From contig NZ_JAUYTP010000032.1 of assembly GCF_030695125.1 (NCBI RefSeq), positions 124,001 to 188,000 of the forward strand: DNA of 64,000 nucleotides, given 5' to 3'. Positions 8,401-15,757 of this stretch are shown piece by piece (positions within the stretch are counted from its first letter, which is position 1; the number at the start of each line of letters is the position of its first letter). The position numbers and the translations under genes were made by a program. This DNA is from Allobosea sp. Lineage in GTDB: Bacteria > Pseudomonadota > Alphaproteobacteria > Rhizobiales > Beijerinckiaceae. The notes beneath the pieces were generated by a model. It was not told the DNA's origin. It searched no databases and saw only the letters and a list, made by a program, of their open reading frames with translations.

Positions 8401-8623
8401 CGGTCGATGCTCCGGCAGCGCGATGTTCGGTAGCCTCGAGCTGGGCGAGCAGCACCAGAAACTTGTCCGGTACGGGGGCGTTTACGATGTCGTCGTAATG
8501 CGCCTTCAGGGAGCGGCCGATCGATTCCTGGACCCTGGGATCCAGCATGACCTCGGGCTCGAAGTCGGCTCCATCATCGGGCGCAGCCGCCGCTGAATCC
8601 GTCATGTTCATCTCAGCCCTCAT
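8387..8623 (-). CDS. nepR: NepR anti-sigma factor
   Basis: 78 aa from the ATG at 8623; starts four and six codons later are equally possible. The core IGRSLKAHYDDIVNAPVPDKF followed by LVLLAQLE (about 35-63) is the conserved NepR helix pair that clamps EcfG regions 2 and 4. The N-terminal ~25 residues are acidic, Ala-rich and probably disordered. When PhyR is phosphorylated, its sigma-like domain captures NepR and frees EcfG. It is divergent from phyR across a 200-bp intergenic region, and its 3' end overlaps ecfG. Confidence 0.93.
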   Translation of the reverse strand: MRAEMNMTDSAAAAPDDGADFEPEVMLDPRVQESIGRSLKAHYDDIVNAPVPDKFLVLLAQLEATEHRAAGASTDELN

Positions 8624-8719
8624 GCCAAAAAAGGGCCGCTTTTCCAGCTGGTCCCCGGTGACGCAAACATCCGGTCGAACACCCCCAACCGGCGATTTCC
8701 GACACTCGTACTCCCCTTA

Positions 8720-8744
8720 AACAGGCGTTCCCACAAAAGGTTCC
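8720..8744 (-). promoter_or_regulatory. EcfG-type autoregulatory promoter for nepR-ecfG-kinase operon
   Basis: On the minus strand: GGAAC at 8744-8740, a 16-nt spacer, then TGTT at 8723-8720. This is 8 of 9 consensus bases, about 97 bp upstream of nepR. Autoregulation of nepR-ecfG is the rule in alphaproteobacteria. A second GGAAC (8731-8727) has no matching -10. Confidence 0.6.
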
Positions 8745-8823
8745 GGTTCGAACGAAAAATAAAATGCTTGTCACGGCGGGCTTTGCGGTGCTCATTTCCG
8801 GCACGTTTAAAGAGGACGTTTTC

Positions 8824-9624
8824 ATGTCGATTGCCAAGGAAATTGCGCCACATCTGCCTTATTTGAGGCGATTTGCTCGCGCCTTGACCGGTACCCAGAG
8901 TGGTGGCGATGCCTATGTCGTGGCCATGCTGGAGGCGCTGGTGCTCGACCCCTCGACCTTCCCGCGCGATGTCGATCCGCGGATCGGCCTCTACAGGACC
9001 TTCCTGGGCCTGTGGTCGTCGGTTGGTTTGAACACAGCCGATCCAGGCGCGCCGGTGACGCTGAACCGCTCATCTGTGGAGCGCAACCTCGAGGCGCTGA
9101 CGCCGCGTCCGCGCCAGGCCTTCCTGCTGCGGACCGTGGAAGGCTTCTCGATCGACGAAGTTGGCGCCATCATCGGCGTTTCGGCGGCCGAGGCAGCCGC
9201 TCTCGTCCAGACGGCCGGCCAGGAGATTGCCGAGCAGGTCGCCACCGACGTGCTCATCATCGAGGATGAGCCGATCATCGCGCTCGACATCGAAACCATG
9301 GTCGAGGAACTCGGCCATACGGTCACCGGCGTTGCCCGCACCCAGCGCGAGGCGATCGCGCTCGTAGCCAAGAAGCGCCCCGGTCTGGTGCTGGCCGACA
9401 TCCAGCTCGCCGATGGCAGCTCGGGCCTCGATGCAGTCAACGAGATCCTCGCGACGATCGACGTGCCGGTGATCTTCATCACCGCCTATCCGGAGCGCCT
9501 CCTGACCGGCGATCGTCCGGAGCCCGCATTCCTGATCACCAAGCCGTTCCAGCCCGAGGCGGTCAAGGCGGCGATCAGCCAGGCCTTGTTCTTCGACCGT
9601 CGGGCCGGTCGCAAGGCCGCCTGA
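8824..9624 (+). CDS. phyR: PhyR, anti-anti-sigma response regulator of the general stress response
   Basis: 266 aa from the ATG at 8824, with AGAGGA at 8811-8816; an in-frame start at 8764 would add a poorly conserved hydrophobic stretch. Residues 1-135 are the EcfG-like sigma domain (ALTPRPRQAFLLRTVEGFSI, then DEVGAIIGVS) that mimics the sigma factor and binds NepR. Residues 141-259 are the receiver domain: acidic pocket E147/D148, phosphoacceptor D192 in LADIQL, T220 in FITAYPERLL and K240 in ITKPF. Phosphorylation opens the protein and triggers the partner switch. It is divergent from nepR-ecfG. I saw no EcfG promoter match on this strand upstream, so basal expression may be sigma-70 driven. 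Confidence 0.95.
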   Translation: MSIAKEIAPHLPYLRRFARALTGTQSGGDAYVVAMLEALVLDPSTFPRDVDPRIGLYRTFLGLWSSVGLNTADPGAPVTLNRSSVERNLEALTPRPRQAFLLRTVEGFSIDEVGAIIGVSAAEAAALVQTAGQEIAEQVATDVLIIEDEPIIALDIETMVEELGHTVTGVARTQREAIALVAKKRPGLVLADIQLADGSSGLDAVNEILATIDVPVIFITAYPERLLTGDRPEPAFLITKPFQPEAVKAAISQALFFDRRAGRKAA

Positions 9625-9649
9625 GCTTCGGCTTCCGCGTTTGTCACGA

Positions 9650-9678
9650 GCCCGCGACGCCCGCCGTCGCGGGCTTTT
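9650..9678 (+). terminator. Rho-independent terminator of phyR
   Basis: GCCCGCGAC (9650-9658), loop GCCCGCC, GTCGCGGGC (9666-9674), then TTTT. It lies 25 bp after the phyR stop. Confidence 0.8.
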
Positions 9679-9757
9679 GCATGTCCGGGTGAGACGCCGC
9701 GGCCGACAAGGATGCGGCGTCTCACCGGGGTTCAGTCATCGAGCGGACACGGCGCGC

Positions 9758-9782
9758 GGAACAAGCCGCGTCGACGGGCGTT
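9758..9782 (+). promoter_or_regulatory. EcfG-type promoter upstream of 54-aa membrane protein
   Basis: GGAAC 9758-9762, a 16-nt spacer, CGTT 9779-9782, exact consensus. It lies about 62 bp before the ATG at 9844 and could also serve the extensin-like gene downstream. Confidence 0.7.
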
Positions 9783-9843
9783 CGAACCGGCGACGGATGG
9801 GCTCGGCCCGGGTGCTTGCCCGGCATCGAGGGAGGTTCAAGCC

Positions 9844-10008
9844 ATGGCTATGACTTCGATCGCCGCCTGGATCGCCGCCGCTTCGATCGGCGCCGCCTTG
9901 TTTGGTGGCCTTGTCCCCCATGGGACCATGATCGCCGAGGTTTTGTCGATCGCCTTGGCTGGAGTGACGGCACTCGCCGTGACCGCCGCGTCGGCGGTCG
10001 ACATCTGA
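9844..10008 (+). CDS. Small hydrophobic membrane protein, hypothetical
   Basis: 54 aa (MAMTSIAAWIAAASIGAALF...), with GGGAGG about 10 nt before the ATG. Nearly the whole protein is hydrophobic, with two predicted spans (about 5-24 and 30-50) and a Gly-His-rich turn (GGLVPHG). I recognise no family. Support for a real gene comes from the good ribosome-binding site and the exact EcfG promoter match 62 bp upstream. Small membrane proteins of this kind are common in stress regulons. It is followed after 41 bp by the extensin-like gene and is probably cotranscribed with it. Confidence 0.55.
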   Translation: MAMTSIAAWIAAASIGAALFGGLVPHGTMIAEVLSIALAGVTALAVTAASAVDI

Positions 10009-10049
10009 CCGTCGCGGCCAACCCAGAGAAGGTGCATGGGCGTCTGCCG

Positions 10050-10907
10050 ATGGCGAGCGCTCTGGTCCTGACGCTGACGCTGTCGCTGTCGTCTGCCGAA
10101 GGATGGGCGTCGCCCCACCGCGACGCCGCGCCGCGTCACGGGCAGGCCAGCCGCGCCTCCGCCGACAGCGCGCTGGTCCTTCTCTTGCCGCCGCGGCGCC
10201 CGGCCGAACTGTCGCTGCCACGCGTCGATCCACCAGAGATTCCAGCGCCGTCGGCCACCCCGGACACCGCTCCGGATGGCGCGGTAACGCCGCCCGAGAC
10301 ACCGCCGCCGGGCGAAACGAGGCCTGCCGCTCCAGCCACCTCGGGCTGCATCGCGTCGCTCATGGCCGCTTACGGCACCGCTGTACGCGCCGTGACGATC
10401 CCGCCGACGAAGGATTCCGCCTGCACCGTGGTCGAGCCGGTCGAGGTCGAAGCGATCAGCATCGGCCCCGGCCGCCAGCGGATTGCGCTGCTGCCCCCGG
10501 TGACGCTGAGCTGCACCATGGCGCTCGCGGTGGCCAAATGGCTGGAGATCAGCGTCCAGCCGCTCGCCAAAGGCTATTTTTCGCAGGACCTGACGTCCTT
10601 GCGGGTCGGGGGCGGGCACGAATGCCGGCGTCGCAACCGGGCCGCCAACGGGCCGTTGAGCGAGCATTCCACCGGCCAGGCGCTCGACATCTTCGCCATC
10701 ATGGTCGGGGCCGGCAAGGCGGCAGGAACCATCGTCGTCGAGAAGCCCGAAGGCCCGGGCCATGGCGCGTTCTTGGACGCGCTGCGGCAGTCGGCCTGCG
10801 GCGCTTTCATGACCAGCCTGGGACCCGGCTCCGATGCCGCCCACGCCAACCATCTGCACATCGACATCCAGCCACGGAGGGCGGCGTCGAGCCGCTTCTG
10901 TCAGTGA
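10050..10907 (+). CDS. Extensin-like C-terminal domain protein, exported (possible LAS-type peptidase)
   Basis: 285 aa from the ATG at 10050 (a GTG at 10032 is also in frame). A signal-peptide-like start (MASALVLTLTLSLSSAEGWA) is followed by a ~70-residue Pro/Ala/Arg-rich linker and a globular domain (about 105-285) of the extensin_C family. That family name is historical. The domain shows EHSTGQALDI and ANHLHIDI, an H...D...H arrangement like VanY/LAS zinc peptidases that cut peptidoglycan cross-links. Four or more cysteines (SGCIAS, DSACTV, SCTM, HECR) suggest disulfides and periplasmic location. It lies downstream of a stress promoter and may remodel the wall under stress. Its 3' end overlaps a minus-strand gene by 7 bp. 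Confidence 0.85.
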   Translation: MASALVLTLTLSLSSAEGWASPHRDAAPRHGQASRASADSALVLLLPPRRPAELSLPRVDPPEIPAPSATPDTAPDGAVTPPETPPPGETRPAAPATSGCIASLMAAYGTAVRAVTIPPTKDSACTVVEPVEVEAISIGPGRQRIALLPPVTLSCTMALAVAKWLEISVQPLAKGYFSQDLTSLRVGGGHECRRRNRAANGPLSEHSTGQALDIFAIMVGAGKAAGTIVVEKPEGPGHGAFLDALRQSACGAFMTSLGPGSDAAHANHLHIDIQPRRAASSRFCQ

Positions 10908-11128
10908 ATCTCGACGGTCGAAGGGCGCGCCGTGGCGTCCGGAACGCGGCCAACGATGCGGCCGGTCAACCCGTACTCGCGGCAAAACCGCCGCGCGGCC
11001 AAGACATCCAGCGCCAGCTCGCGCGCCAACCCGGCCTGGATGAGCTTTTCCAGCTCCCAGAACTGTGGCGCGTCGCCCGTCGAGCGGGAACGAGACGCGA
11101 TGTGGGCAGATCCCGAAATCCGGCTCAC
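10901..11128 (-). CDS. Small hypothetical protein with helical C-terminus
   Basis: 75 aa from a GTG at 11128 that has AAAGAGG about 9 nt upstream. The frame is open to another GTG at 11158, but that would lie before the transcript start predicted from the EcfG element at 11185-11161. The N-terminal ~20 residues are basic and Ser-rich; the middle (PQFWELEKLIQAGLARELAL) looks like an amphipathic helix and is followed by AARRFCREYG. I do not recognise it. It is convergent with the extensin-like gene (7-bp overlap) and divergent from the DUF992 gene. Real-gene status rests on the ribosome-binding site, the promoter match and codon composition. Confidence 0.5.
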   Translation of the reverse strand: MSRISGSAHIASRSRSTGDAPQFWELEKLIQAGLARELALDVLAARRFCREYGLTGRIVGRVPDATARPSTVEIH

Positions 11129-11160
11129 GACGGCAACCCTCTTTCTGTGACGGGACACTC

Positions 11161-11185
11161 AACGCGGCAGATGTTAACCAGTTCC
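11161..11185 (-). promoter_or_regulatory. EcfG-type promoter, minus strand (75-aa protein gene)
   Basis: Minus strand: GGAAC 11185-11181, a 16-nt spacer, CGTT 11164-11161, exact consensus. It is back-to-back with the plus-strand element at 11195. Confidence 0.65.
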
Positions 11186-11194
11186 AGCTTGCGC

Positions 11195-11219
11195 GGAACT
11201 GTGCCCGCCCTGAGGCGTT
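11195..11219 (+). promoter_or_regulatory. EcfG-type promoter upstream of DUF992 gene
   Basis: GGAAC 11195-11199, a 16-nt spacer, CGTT 11216-11219, exact consensus. It lies 32 bp before the ATG at 11251. Confidence 0.7.
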
Positions 11220-11250
11220 TGAAGGTCAGATTCATGTCAGGAGCTTTCCG

Positions 11251-11754
11251 ATGACCACGCGTTGTTCCAGGCCCGTTCTTGCAGCTGTTGTCGCTGCAGC
11301 CGGCCTTCTGGTTTCCAGCCTTCCCTCATCCGCGCAGTCCGGCGCTCCTGCGGGCCGCCTGACCTGCAACGTCGGAGCCGGGATCGGCCTGGTCGTGACG
11401 TCGCAGCGCCCGATGAACTGCACCTTCTCGCCGCGCCGCGGCCCGGCTCAGCGCTATGTCGGTGTGGTCCGCAATTTCGGCCTGGATCTCGGCACGATCC
11501 GCGCCAGCACCATGTCCTGGCGTGTCTATGGTCCCTATGCCCGAGCTCCGCTCGGCGCGCTCGCGGGCCGGTACGGTGGCGCCACCGCCGGAGCCTCAGC
11601 TGGCGTGGGCGGCAGCGCGAACCTGCTCGTCGGCGGCGACAACAACGCGGTCACGCTGCAGCCGCTCTCGCTGCAGGGCTCGCGGGGCGTCAACGTTGCG
11701 CTGGGCGTGACGGGCTTCGAGCTGACGCTGGTGCGGCCCGCTCGGCGTCGTTGA
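11251..11754 (+). CDS. DUF992 domain exported protein
   Basis: 167 aa, with ATG at 11251 and CAGGAG about 8 nt upstream. Signal peptide at about 1-29 (SRPVLAAVVAAAGLLVSSLPSSAQS). The mature part has the DUF992 pattern: GRLTCNVGAGIGLVVTSQRP, then MNCTFSP, LGTIRASTMSWRVYGP, a Gly/Ala-rich segment, and a C-terminal LQGSRGVNVALGVTGFEL. Two cysteines probably form a disulfide. The family is small, periplasmic or outer-membrane associated, nearly limited to alphaproteobacteria and of unknown function. An exact EcfG promoter match sits 32 bp upstream, placing it in the predicted stress regulon. Confidence 0.85.
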   Translation: MTTRCSRPVLAAVVAAAGLLVSSLPSSAQSGAPAGRLTCNVGAGIGLVVTSQRPMNCTFSPRRGPAQRYVGVVRNFGLDLGTIRASTMSWRVYGPYARAPLGALAGRYGGATAGASAGVGGSANLLVGGDNNAVTLQPLSLQGSRGVNVALGVTGFELTLVRPARRR

Positions 11755-11850
11755 GGACGGCCGGATTTTCAGGCTTACCGTTCCGGTAACCTTGATCGTT
11801 CAAATTGAGGTGAATGGGATGATCGTTGAGGTTGCCGCGACCTCGGCCCA

Positions 11851-11876
11851 GGAACCTTAGCCGGCGCTTTGACGTT
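11851..11876 (+). promoter_or_regulatory. EcfG-type promoter upstream of single-domain response regulator
   Basis: GGAAC 11851-11855, a 17-nt spacer, CGTT 11873-11876. It lies 52 bp before the ATG at 11928, in the correct orientation. Confidence 0.6.
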
Positions 11877-11927
11877 GTCCCTGCGATAACGTCATGCGTT
11901 GGCAGAGTAGAGGAGGAGCGGGAGGTC

Positions 11928-12296
11928 ATGTCTGATATCCGCATCCTGATTGTTGAAGATGATCCGTTCATCGCCATGGACATCGAATCCGCCGTTGCCG
12001 AGCAGTTCGGCGCTGCGGCGGAACTGATCGTGGTCGATTCCGTCACGCAGGCGCAGCGCGCGGCAGCCGCAGAGCTGTCCTGCGCCCTGCTCGACATCGA
12101 CGTGGTCGGCGGCAAGACGTTCGAAGTCGCCGAGCGTCTCCTGCAGAGGGGGACGCCCTTCGCGTTCGTCTCGGGTTCGACCCCGTCGGATGTGCCTGAA
12201 CCCCTGCGAAAGGTGCGTTTCCTGCGCAAGCCGTTCTCGACCCGCGAGATCGCCAGTTTCGTATCGACCGCAGTGGCACGGCCCGCCGCACCCTAG
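11928..12296 (+). CDS. Single-domain response regulator (receiver only)
   Basis: 122 aa, with ATG at 11928 preceded by GGAGCGGGAGG. It is a stand-alone CheY-like receiver: acidic pocket E10-D12 in LIVEDDPFI, phosphoacceptor D56 in ALLDIDVVGG, Ser at the switch position in FAFVSGS, and K101 in LRKPF. There is no output domain. Such proteins act as phosphate sinks or adaptors; in Caulobacter the stand-alone receiver LovR dampens the general stress response. Position 3 kb from phyR and its own EcfG-type promoter suggest a similar feedback role, which is inference. Confidence 0.88.
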   Translation: MSDIRILIVEDDPFIAMDIESAVAEQFGAAAELIVVDSVTQAQRAAAAELSCALLDIDVVGGKTFEVAERLLQRGTPFAFVSGSTPSDVPEPLRKVRFLRKPFSTREIASFVSTAVARPAAP

Positions 12297-12326
12297 ACAG
12301 CACGCGGCCAGCCTGTCGGCGCGCGA

Positions 12327-13199
12327 CTAACGCAGCGTCAGCACTAGGCGGTTGCCCCAGGGGTCGGCAATGCTCACTCCCGAGGCGAGATCAGTCCCAC
12401 CCCCGGCGAGCATTCGGGCCCGCATCGCATCAAAGCTCATCGGGTCGCGGGCGATGATCTCGAAATGGTCGAGCCCCGCCTCGCCGGTCTGGCGCGGTCC
12501 AGCACTGCGACTTTGCCAGACATTGCCGGCGATATGATGGTGATAGCCACCGCTCGCCAGGAAGCTCGCGCCCGGATAGCGCACCATCAATTCGAAGCCG
12601 AGCATATCCCCATAGAAGCGCTCCGTCGCCGCCGTATCCCCGACGCGCAGATGGACATGGCCCATGCGCGTCCCGCTCGCGAGACCGGAGAAGCGGCCTG
12701 GCCGGGCCTCGCCCAGCAGCGCCCTCAGATCGAGGCGATCGGTCGCCATCTGGATCGCGCCGGCCCGCCGTGGCCATTCGGCGCGCGGTCGGTCGCGATA
12801 GATCTCGATGCCGTTGCCTTCCGGATCGGACAGGTAGATCGCCTCGCTGACGAGGTGATCCGATGCGCCTTCCAGCGGAAGCTGCATGGCGGTGGCGTGG
12901 GCAAGCCAGTCGGCCAGCGCGCTCCGACTCGGTAGCAGGATCGCCAGGTGAAACAGCCCCGCCGGCGATGTCGGCCGCGTGGCGCCCTGTTCCAGCCGGA
13001 CCAGAACCTCGCCGTCGACGCCCAGCGTCGCAAAAGCAGCCCCCTGCTCGATGACGGCGAGCCCGATGCCGTCCCGGTAGAAGGTGGTCAGTCCGGCGAG
13101 GTCGAGCACGCGCAGCGTCACCGCGCCGATGCAGAACGGCGCGTCGCGCGCCTCCAGCGCAGCAGGCGGGGTGGATGTGTTGTCAGCGACCGTGACCAT
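12327..13199 (-). CDS. VOC-superfamily dioxygenase/glyoxalase-like protein (CatE type)
   Basis: 290 aa with two vicinal-oxygen-chelate modules (about 22-135 and 175-288). Metal-ligand candidates appear as GAVTLRVLDLAGLTTFYRDGIGL, FHLAILLPS, GIEIYRD, MGHVHLRVGDTAATERFYGDMLGFEL, YHHHIAGNVW and LDHFEII. This two-module pattern matches CatE/YfiE-like catechol-2,3-dioxygenase homologues, which bind Fe(II) or Mn(II). The physiological substrate is unknown. It is transcribed in the same direction as the FAD oxidoreductase upstream, with a 119-bp gap. Confidence 0.85.
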   Translation of the reverse strand: MVTVADNTSTPPAALEARDAPFCIGAVTLRVLDLAGLTTFYRDGIGLAVIEQGAAFATLGVDGEVLVRLEQGATRPTSPAGLFHLAILLPSRSALADWLAHATAMQLPLEGASDHLVSEAIYLSDPEGNGIEIYRDRPRAEWPRRAGAIQMATDRLDLRALLGEARPGRFSGLASGTRMGHVHLRVGDTAATERFYGDMLGFELMVRYPGASFLASGGYHHHIAGNVWQSRSAGPRQTGEAGLDHFEIIARDPMSFDAMRARMLAGGGTDLASGVSIADPWGNRLVLTLR

Positions 13200-13318
13200 G
13201 GCAGCCCTCTCCGTCGTCCGCGGCCCTCTGCCGCCTCAACGACACATGGCGGGCCCGGCGCGGCTTGTCGCCTCCGCGGGCTGCAAACACGGTATTGCAA
13301 GGCCGCAACCGCCACGCC

Positions 13319-14560
13319 TCAGAGCGCGGCGGGGTCGGGCCGGTCGATCGCGAAATGCCGGAACCAGGGCGCCTCCGCCCCGCCGATGAGCGCGCCGATG
13401 ATGCGCGAGGCGAGAAAGCTGAAGGTGATGCCGTTGCCGCCGTAGCCATAGGCCGCGAGCATGCGCGGATGCCCCGGCACGGGCCCGATCAGCGGCAGGC
13501 CATCGACCGTCTGCCCGAAGGCGCCCGACCAGGCATGGCCCAGCGTGGGCGCGGCGTCCGGCACCAAGGCCTGCAGCTTGGCCAGCAGCGCCTGCGTCTT
13601 GGCCGGTCCGCGTTCCTTGCGCTGGTCGGGGTCGTCGTCGTCCTCGTCCTCGCCGCCGATGATGATGCGGCCATCGACGGTGGTGCGGCAGTAGACATAA
13701 TCCTCGGACGCCTCCCAGACGAGCGCCGGGCCGGGCCACAGCACCTCCGGCGCCTGCGGCAGCGTCGCCAGCGCCCAGCTCGAGGCGACGCGGTGCAGGT
13801 CGCTGGTCACGCAGTCGGGCATGACATAGCCGGTCGCGAGCACGACATGGCCGGCCTCGATCGTCCGGCCGCAGTCGAGCTGCACGGTGGCGCGGGTCGG
13901 CGTCGAATCGAACGCGACGGCCTCGTCCCGGATCAGCCGCGCGCCGCGCCCGGCCGCGACGCGCAGCAGCGCATGACAGAGGCTGAGCGGATCGGCTTCC
14001 GCCGAGCCCGGCGAGACGATCGCCGCCTGCCGGTCGAAGCGATAGGCGCCCAGCAGCGTCGCATGGTCCAGCAGCGTGCCGGGCAGCCCGGCCTTCTCGC
14101 GCAGGACCCATTCATCGCGCAATTCGCGCGGCCCGACATCGCCGGCCGCGAGATAGACGGTGTCGCGGGGCAGGAAGGCGCAGCCGAGGTCGAGCTGCGC
14201 GACGCGCTCGCGCAGGCCCTCGACCGCCTTGAAGCTGCGCCGGTAGACATCTGCAGCCTTGTCGAAGCCGTAGAGCGTCGCCAGCGTGCGCAGCGGCAGG
14301 TCGATCTCCCACTGCAGCATGGCGGTGCTGGCCGCCGTGCTGCCGAAGCCCTCGCGCTCCCGGTCGACGAGGATGACGTCATGCCCCAGCGCCGTCAGAT
14401 GCTCGGCGGCGAGCGCTCCGGTGATGCCGCCCCCCACGATGACGACGTCGCAGCGCGTATCCGCCTGCAAGCCCTCGCTGTCGGGGCGCGGCGGGCCCGC
14501 GAGCCAGGGGCTCCTGCCGCTGCGCAGGTCTTCGTGGCGCGTGCTGTCGGGGTCGAGCAT
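13319..14560 (-). CDS. FAD-dependent oxidoreductase, DadA/OrdL-like (DAO family)
   Basis: 413 aa from the ATG at 14560 (MLDPDSTRHEDL). The N-terminal Rossmann fold has CDVVIVGGGITGALAAEHL (about 37-55) and VILVDREREGFGSTAAST. A substrate domain with VYCRTTVDGRIIIGGEDEDDDD and the C-terminal FAD motif GLPLIGPVPGHPRMLAAYGYGGNGITFS follow. Relatives oxidise the C-N bond of amino acids, gamma-glutamyl amines or sarcosine. The substrate is not predictable. No signal peptide is present. It lies between VOC and YihY genes, all on the minus strand but with gaps over 70 bp. Confidence 0.85.
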   Translation of the reverse strand: MLDPDSTRHEDLRSGRSPWLAGPPRPDSEGLQADTRCDVVIVGGGITGALAAEHLTALGHDVILVDREREGFGSTAASTAMLQWEIDLPLRTLATLYGFDKAADVYRRSFKAVEGLRERVAQLDLGCAFLPRDTVYLAAGDVGPRELRDEWVLREKAGLPGTLLDHATLLGAYRFDRQAAIVSPGSAEADPLSLCHALLRVAAGRGARLIRDEAVAFDSTPTRATVQLDCGRTIEAGHVVLATGYVMPDCVTSDLHRVASSWALATLPQAPEVLWPGPALVWEASEDYVYCRTTVDGRIIIGGEDEDDDDPDQRKERGPAKTQALLAKLQALVPDAAPTLGHAWSGAFGQTVDGLPLIGPVPGHPRMLAAYGYGGNGITFSFLASRIIGALIGGAEAPWFRHFAIDRPDPAAL

Positions 14561-14633
14561 GGGGTCTCCGTCAGGGCGGACGGCGCGAACGGCGCCGAGG
14601 AACATTCGGGCTCTGGTGCAAAATGGCGGCGGG

Positions 14634-15680
14634 CTATCCCGCGGGCGGACCGATCCGGTCCGCCATGGTCGCTCCGCGCAGGCCCAGCGGCTTGGGCTTC
14701 CCGGTCGTGGTGTCGTGCGCCGTCTGGTGCTCGAGCTCGGCATTGAGCTCGGCCCCGGCGAGGACGATCATCGCCGACAGCCAGAGCCAGGTCATGAACA
14801 CGACGACGGTCGCCAGCGAGCCGTAGGTGGCCGTGTAGTTGCCGAGCGTTCCGACATACCAGGAGAACGCCCAGGAGGCTGCCGCCCAGAGCAGGGCCGC
14901 GGCCACCGCGCCCGGCATCACCCAGACGAAGCGGGCCCGCTGCCGGCTCGGCCCGATCCAGTACAGGCAGGCGATCGAGAGCGTCGCTACGATGAAGAAC
15001 GCAGGCCAGCGCACCAGACGGATCAGGCGTTCGAGTTCATAGGCGAAGGGAAACAGCGCCGTGACCACCGGCAGGCTGGCGATCACCGTCAGGGCCGCCA
15101 CCATCATGACCACGCCGCTGATCGTCGTCGCCAGCGAGATGACGTTGAGCCTGAAGAAGCTGCGTTTCTCCTGTTCGCGATAGATGATGTTGAGCGCGTC
15201 GAACACGGCCTTCACCGCCGCATTGGCCGACCACGCCGCCACCAGGAAGCTGACCAGGAAGGTGAGCGACAGCGCCGAGACGTTCTGCGACGCCAGCCGC
15301 ATCGCCTGCTCGTGGATCAGTTCGCGGGCGGCTTGCGGAAACACTGTCGTCACAGCGTCGAGTTGTTCGGCGATGGTCGCGGGGTCGGTCAGGTAGCGAT
15401 AGATCGTGACCAGCAGCGACAGCGCCGGCACCAGCGACAGAAGCGTGAAGAAGGCGACCGCGCCGGCGAGCGAGCTGATCCGGTTGTCGGCGACATTGCC
15501 GCCGAAGCGCCGCAGCACGTCCGTCCAGCCGAGCCAGGTCATCTGCCAGGGCGAACGCGCCATACGCCCGCGGGCGGCCTCGCGCTTGGGGCGCGACAGC
15601 CGGCTGGTGACAGCCTCGGCGACATAACCCAGCGCGACCCCGACACCGGCCGCGCCCGTTATCCGTTTCAACAGGGACAT
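14634..15680 (-). CDS. YihY/BrkB family inner-membrane protein
   Basis: 348 aa from the ATG at 15680. It has at least six membrane segments in the C-terminal 270 residues, with the family landmarks NRISSLAGAVAFFTLLSLVPALSLL (about 61-85), WSANAAVKAVFDALNIIYREQEKR, and a final YGSLATVVVFMTWLWLSAMIVLAGAELNAELEH. The family was once thought to be RNase BN, which was incorrect; its function remains unclear, with proposed envelope or transport roles. An exact EcfG promoter match at 15757-15733 makes it a predicted member of the stress regulon. Confidence 0.9.
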   Translation of the reverse strand: MSLLKRITGAAGVGVALGYVAEAVTSRLSRPKREAARGRMARSPWQMTWLGWTDVLRRFGGNVADNRISSLAGAVAFFTLLSLVPALSLLVTIYRYLTDPATIAEQLDAVTTVFPQAARELIHEQAMRLASQNVSALSLTFLVSFLVAAWSANAAVKAVFDALNIIYREQEKRSFFRLNVISLATTISGVVMMVAALTVIASLPVVTALFPFAYELERLIRLVRWPAFFIVATLSIACLYWIGPSRQRARFVWVMPGAVAAALLWAAASWAFSWYVGTLGNYTATYGSLATVVVFMTWLWLSAMIVLAGAELNAELEHQTAHDTTTGKPKPLGLRGATMADRIGPPAG

Positions 15681-15732
15681 TCAGGGACGTCTCCACCACC
15701 GCATCAGCTTGGCCGCGGCGGCACCGGCAAGC

Positions 15733-15757
15733 AACGGGGCTGCGGCGCGAAGGTTCC
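15733..15757 (-). promoter_or_regulatory. EcfG-type promoter upstream of yihY-like gene
   Basis: Minus strand: GGAAC 15757-15753, a 16-nt spacer, CGTT 15736-15733, exact consensus. It lies 53 bp before the ATG at 15680. Confidence 0.7.

Noticed and set aside
8724..8760. EcfG promoter directing phyR
   Set aside because: No GGAAC on the plus strand in 8624-8823; both GGAAC motifs there face nepR.
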